Shown here one piece after another: positions 8,953 to 10,495 of a DNA stretch of 10,495 bases; positions within the stretch are counted from its first letter, which is position 1; every line of letters begins with the position of its first letter. The DNA lies in NCBI GenBank assembly GCA_955652215.1, contig CATPAX010000255.1, forward strand, positions 1 through 10,495, given 5' to 3'. Under the pieces are notes generated by a model, which saw nothing but the letters and a program-made list of their open reading frames with translations, was not told the origin of the DNA and ran no database searches. Made by a program: the position numbers and the translations under genes. This stretch comes from an uncultured Solirubrobacteraceae bacterium (GTDB lineage: Bacteria; Actinomycetota; Thermoleophilia; Solirubrobacterales; Solirubrobacteraceae).

Positions 8953-9945
8953 ATGCTTCCGATCGCCAACATCTTCCAGCCGCTGATCACCGTGTTCGAG
9001 GCGGTGCTCAAGTTCTTCCACGGGATGGGGGTGCCGTGGGGATGGTCGATCGTGCTGCTGACCGTAGTCGTCCGTGCGGTGCTCGTCCCGCTCACCCTCA
9101 AGCAGTTTCGCTCGATGCAGAGGCTTCAGGCGCTGCAGCCACAGCTGAAGGCGATCCAGACGAAGTACAAGGATGACAAGCAGCGCCAGCAGCAGGAGAT
9201 GATGAAGTTCTACAAGGAGAACCAGGTCAATCCGTTCGGCTCGTGCCTGCCGCTGGTCGCACAGCTGCCGGTCTTCATCTCGCTCTTCTACATGCTGCGT
9301 TCGAGCTTGCGGCAAGACATCTGCCCGCAAACCCAGGCTGCGTACAAGGCGCATTTCCTAGCCGTTCATGGGACGCACACCACAGCGACAACGCCGTGCG
9401 GCCCGCACAACGGCGCGGGATTCCTGTTCATCTCAGACCTCACGAACCACGCCGTTGGGGCAACGCTGATCGTGCTGATCGTCCTGTACATCGGGACGCA
9501 GCTCGCCTCTTCACTGATGATGTCCAACCCCACCATGGACCGCAATCAGCGGCTGATGATGATGTTCCTGCCGGTGTTTTTCGTGTTCTTCATCATCGGC
9601 TTCCCGGCGGGTGTGCTCGTCTACTGGATCACGACCAACACCTGGACGATCGCCCAGCAATACGTGGTCCGCAAACGCATCGGTCCGCCACCAACAGCAC
9701 CCGAAGCACCAGCTGGTCGCGGTGGCGGCGGATCATCCGGCGGCGCGGATGGTGGTGGGGGCGGCGGCCGCAACGGGCCTCAAGTCGACGGAAATGGCTC
9801 CGGATCCGGAGGGCTCGGCGGCCTCCTGCGCGGAAGGATCCGGGCTCCAGAGCCGGCTGGGGTTGGCGCCGGAGGAGGACAGCGAGGCTCGGCACCGCCA
9901 CCCCCGCCCCGCAAGAAGAAGAAGCGCGCGGGCCGCAGACGGTAG
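8953..9945 (+). CDS. yidC: Membrane protein insertase YidC, short form with Gly-rich basic tail
   Basis: YidC (Oxa1/Alb3 family) inserts and folds inner-membrane proteins, alone or with Sec. The 330 residues lack the large periplasmic domain of E. coli YidC, as in other actinobacteria. Membrane segments lie at about 31-49, 97-115, 168-190 and 203-232, plus the N-terminal helix. The groove arginine is R41 (VVVRAVLVPLTLKQ), followed by the cytoplasmic helical hairpin (52-92) and NPFGSCLPLVAQLPVFISLF. The outer loop holds C124 and C149, which might form a disulfide. Residues from about 245 are low complexity: Gly-rich, then PPPPPP and the end KKKKRAGRRR. Such basic tails may touch the ribosome. 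The ATG is two bases after yidD. Confidence 0.95.
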   Translation: MLPIANIFQPLITVFEAVLKFFHGMGVPWGWSIVLLTVVVRAVLVPLTLKQFRSMQRLQALQPQLKAIQTKYKDDKQRQQQEMMKFYKENQVNPFGSCLPLVAQLPVFISLFYMLRSSLRQDICPQTQAAYKAHFLAVHGTHTTATTPCGPHNGAGFLFISDLTNHAVGATLIVLIVLYIGTQLASSLMMSNPTMDRNQRLMMMFLPVFFVFFIIGFPAGVLVYWITTNTWTIAQQYVVRKRIGPPPTAPEAPAGRGGGGSSGGADGGGGGGRNGPQVDGNGSGSGGLGGLLRGRIRAPEPAGVGAGGGQRGSAPPPPPRKKKKRAGRRR

Positions 9946-9954
9946 GTTGGTGCG

Positions 9955-10413
9955 GTGATGAGTGACGCACAGGCGCGGGTTCGTGAGATGCTGGAGCGGA
10001 TCGCCGACGAGTCGGGCGTGCAAGCCGCAGTCGAGGTCCGCGAGGACGACAACGCAATTACCGGGACGTACGTAGGCGACGATCTCGGGCTGCTGATCGG
10101 TCAGCATGGAAAGACGATCGACGCCATCCAGCACCTCGCATATCGGATCGCCTTCCGCGGGCAAGAGGATCGCAAGCGAGTTGTTGTCGATGCCGCCGGC
10201 TACCGGGAGCGCCGGGAGGTGGCGCTAAGGGCGACGGCGGATCAGGCGGCTGAGTCCGCGATCCATGATGGGCGACCCGTCGCGCTCGAGGCTATGAGCG
10301 CACTCGAGCGCCGGATCGTCCATGAGCACCTGGCCGGGCGCCACGACGTCGAGACGTACAGCGAAGGGGATGAGCCAGGGCGGCGGCTAGTCGTTGCCCC
10401 TGTCGTGGCTTAG
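9955..10413 (+). CDS. khpB: KhpB/Jag RNA-binding protein (KH and R3H domains)
   Basis: KhpB (also Jag, SpoIIIJ-associated, EloR) is a cytoplasmic single-strand nucleic-acid-binding protein; in Firmicutes it affects cell elongation and small-RNA biology. The 152 residues contain a KH domain with LLIGQHGKTIDAIQHL (GxxG at 49-52) and a C-terminal R3H domain with R119-xxx-H123 in ALERRIVHEHLAGR. The Jag-N domain found in Firmicutes is absent, normal for actinobacteria. The start is either GTG at 9955 or the adjacent ATG at 9958; AGG at 9944-9946 suits the GTG slightly better. It follows yidC by nine bases, the usual yidC-jag pairing. Confidence 0.95.
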   Translation: MMSDAQARVREMLERIADESGVQAAVEVREDDNAITGTYVGDDLGLLIGQHGKTIDAIQHLAYRIAFRGQEDRKRVVVDAAGYRERREVALRATADQAAESAIHDGRPVALEAMSALERRIVHEHLAGRHDVETYSEGDEPGRRLVVAPVVA

Positions 10414-10495
10414 CGGCTGGCTTGCGGGGGACTTCGCCCCGTACGCCGCCGGTGAGCCCACGGCGTTCGTCAGTGTCGGCCTGGCGCTACAAAGG
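10414..10495. other. Downstream of jag, no gene recognised
   Basis: Two plus frames stay open to the right edge: one from TTG at 10394, overlapping the jag end, and one with a GTG at 10452. Neither has a ribosome site or a recognisable protein start. In related genomes rsmG (16S rRNA methyltransferase) commonly follows jag, but none of these frames resembles its N-terminus, so its start may lie beyond the edge. Confidence 0.3.
10425..10441 (+). terminator. Small hairpin after jag, weak terminator candidate
   Basis: A 5-base stem (CGGGG / CCCCG) with a 7-base loop begins 12 bases after the jag stop. No U-run follows and the stem is short, so it may be chance in GC-rich DNA. Confidence 0.2.

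Noticed and set aside
9243..9965. 240-residue open frame inside yidC in another frame
   Set aside because: It starts within the conserved YidC core and its tail is only an out-of-frame reading of the Gly-rich repeat-like DNA.

Overview
This window is a bacterial chromosomal replication-initiation neighbourhood, complete except at its two ends. By eye it is high in GC (about 60-65%). The left part reads leftward (minus strand): dnaA, dnaN, recF, a DUF721/DciA-type gene, gyrB and the first 376 codons of gyrA. The right part reads rightward (plus strand): rpmH, rnpA, yidD, yidC and jag/khpB. The order recF-DUF721-gyrB-gyrA, the short YidC without a large periplasmic domain and the short Jag without a Jag-N domain point to Actinobacteria. 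An E. coli-sized GyrB with a roughly 165-residue TOPRIM insert, the absence of gnd between dnaN and recF, and a dnaA-dnaN gap of only 115 bp are unlike Streptomyces or Mycobacterium. They suggest a deep-branching class such as Thermoleophilia. That placement is inference.

Layout. 1-1128 gyrA (partial); 1133-3559 gyrB, starting at TTG behind a clear Shine-Dalgarno (SD) site; 3560-3820 a spacer with a gyrB promoter candidate and a hairpin over the DUF721 stop; 3821-4135 DUF721; 4132-5235 recF; 5236-5291 a short spacer with a GC hairpin; 5292-6401 dnaN (GTG start); 6402-6516 a spacer with the only DnaA-box-like 9-mer seen; 6517-7866 dnaA (TTG start with SD); 7867-8166 the divergent dnaA/rpmH spacer; 8167-8301 rpmH (too short for simple ORF calling); 8301-8702 rnpA; 8699-8950 yidD; 8953-9945 yidC; 9955-10413 jag. 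The last 82 bases hold no recognisable gene.

How the genes work together. The left arm makes the initiator (DnaA), sliding clamp (DnaN), gap-repair protein (RecF), probable helicase loader/operator (DUF721/DciA) and DNA gyrase. The right arm makes ribosomal protein L34, the RNase P protein, the membrane-insertion factors YidD and YidC, and the RNA-binding KhpB/Jag. Genes on both arms point away from the dnaA/rpmH spacer, as expected if replication starts near it, yet no cluster of canonical DnaA boxes is visible anywhere in the window.

The most interesting observation is a possible link between that missing origin signal and DnaA itself. The DNA-reading loop of DnaA is NHAT instead of the usual DHTT, and the spacer carries an unexplained imperfect direct repeat. 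No mobile element, CRISPR array, tRNA or rRNA was seen. Apart from these points it is an ordinary housekeeping region.
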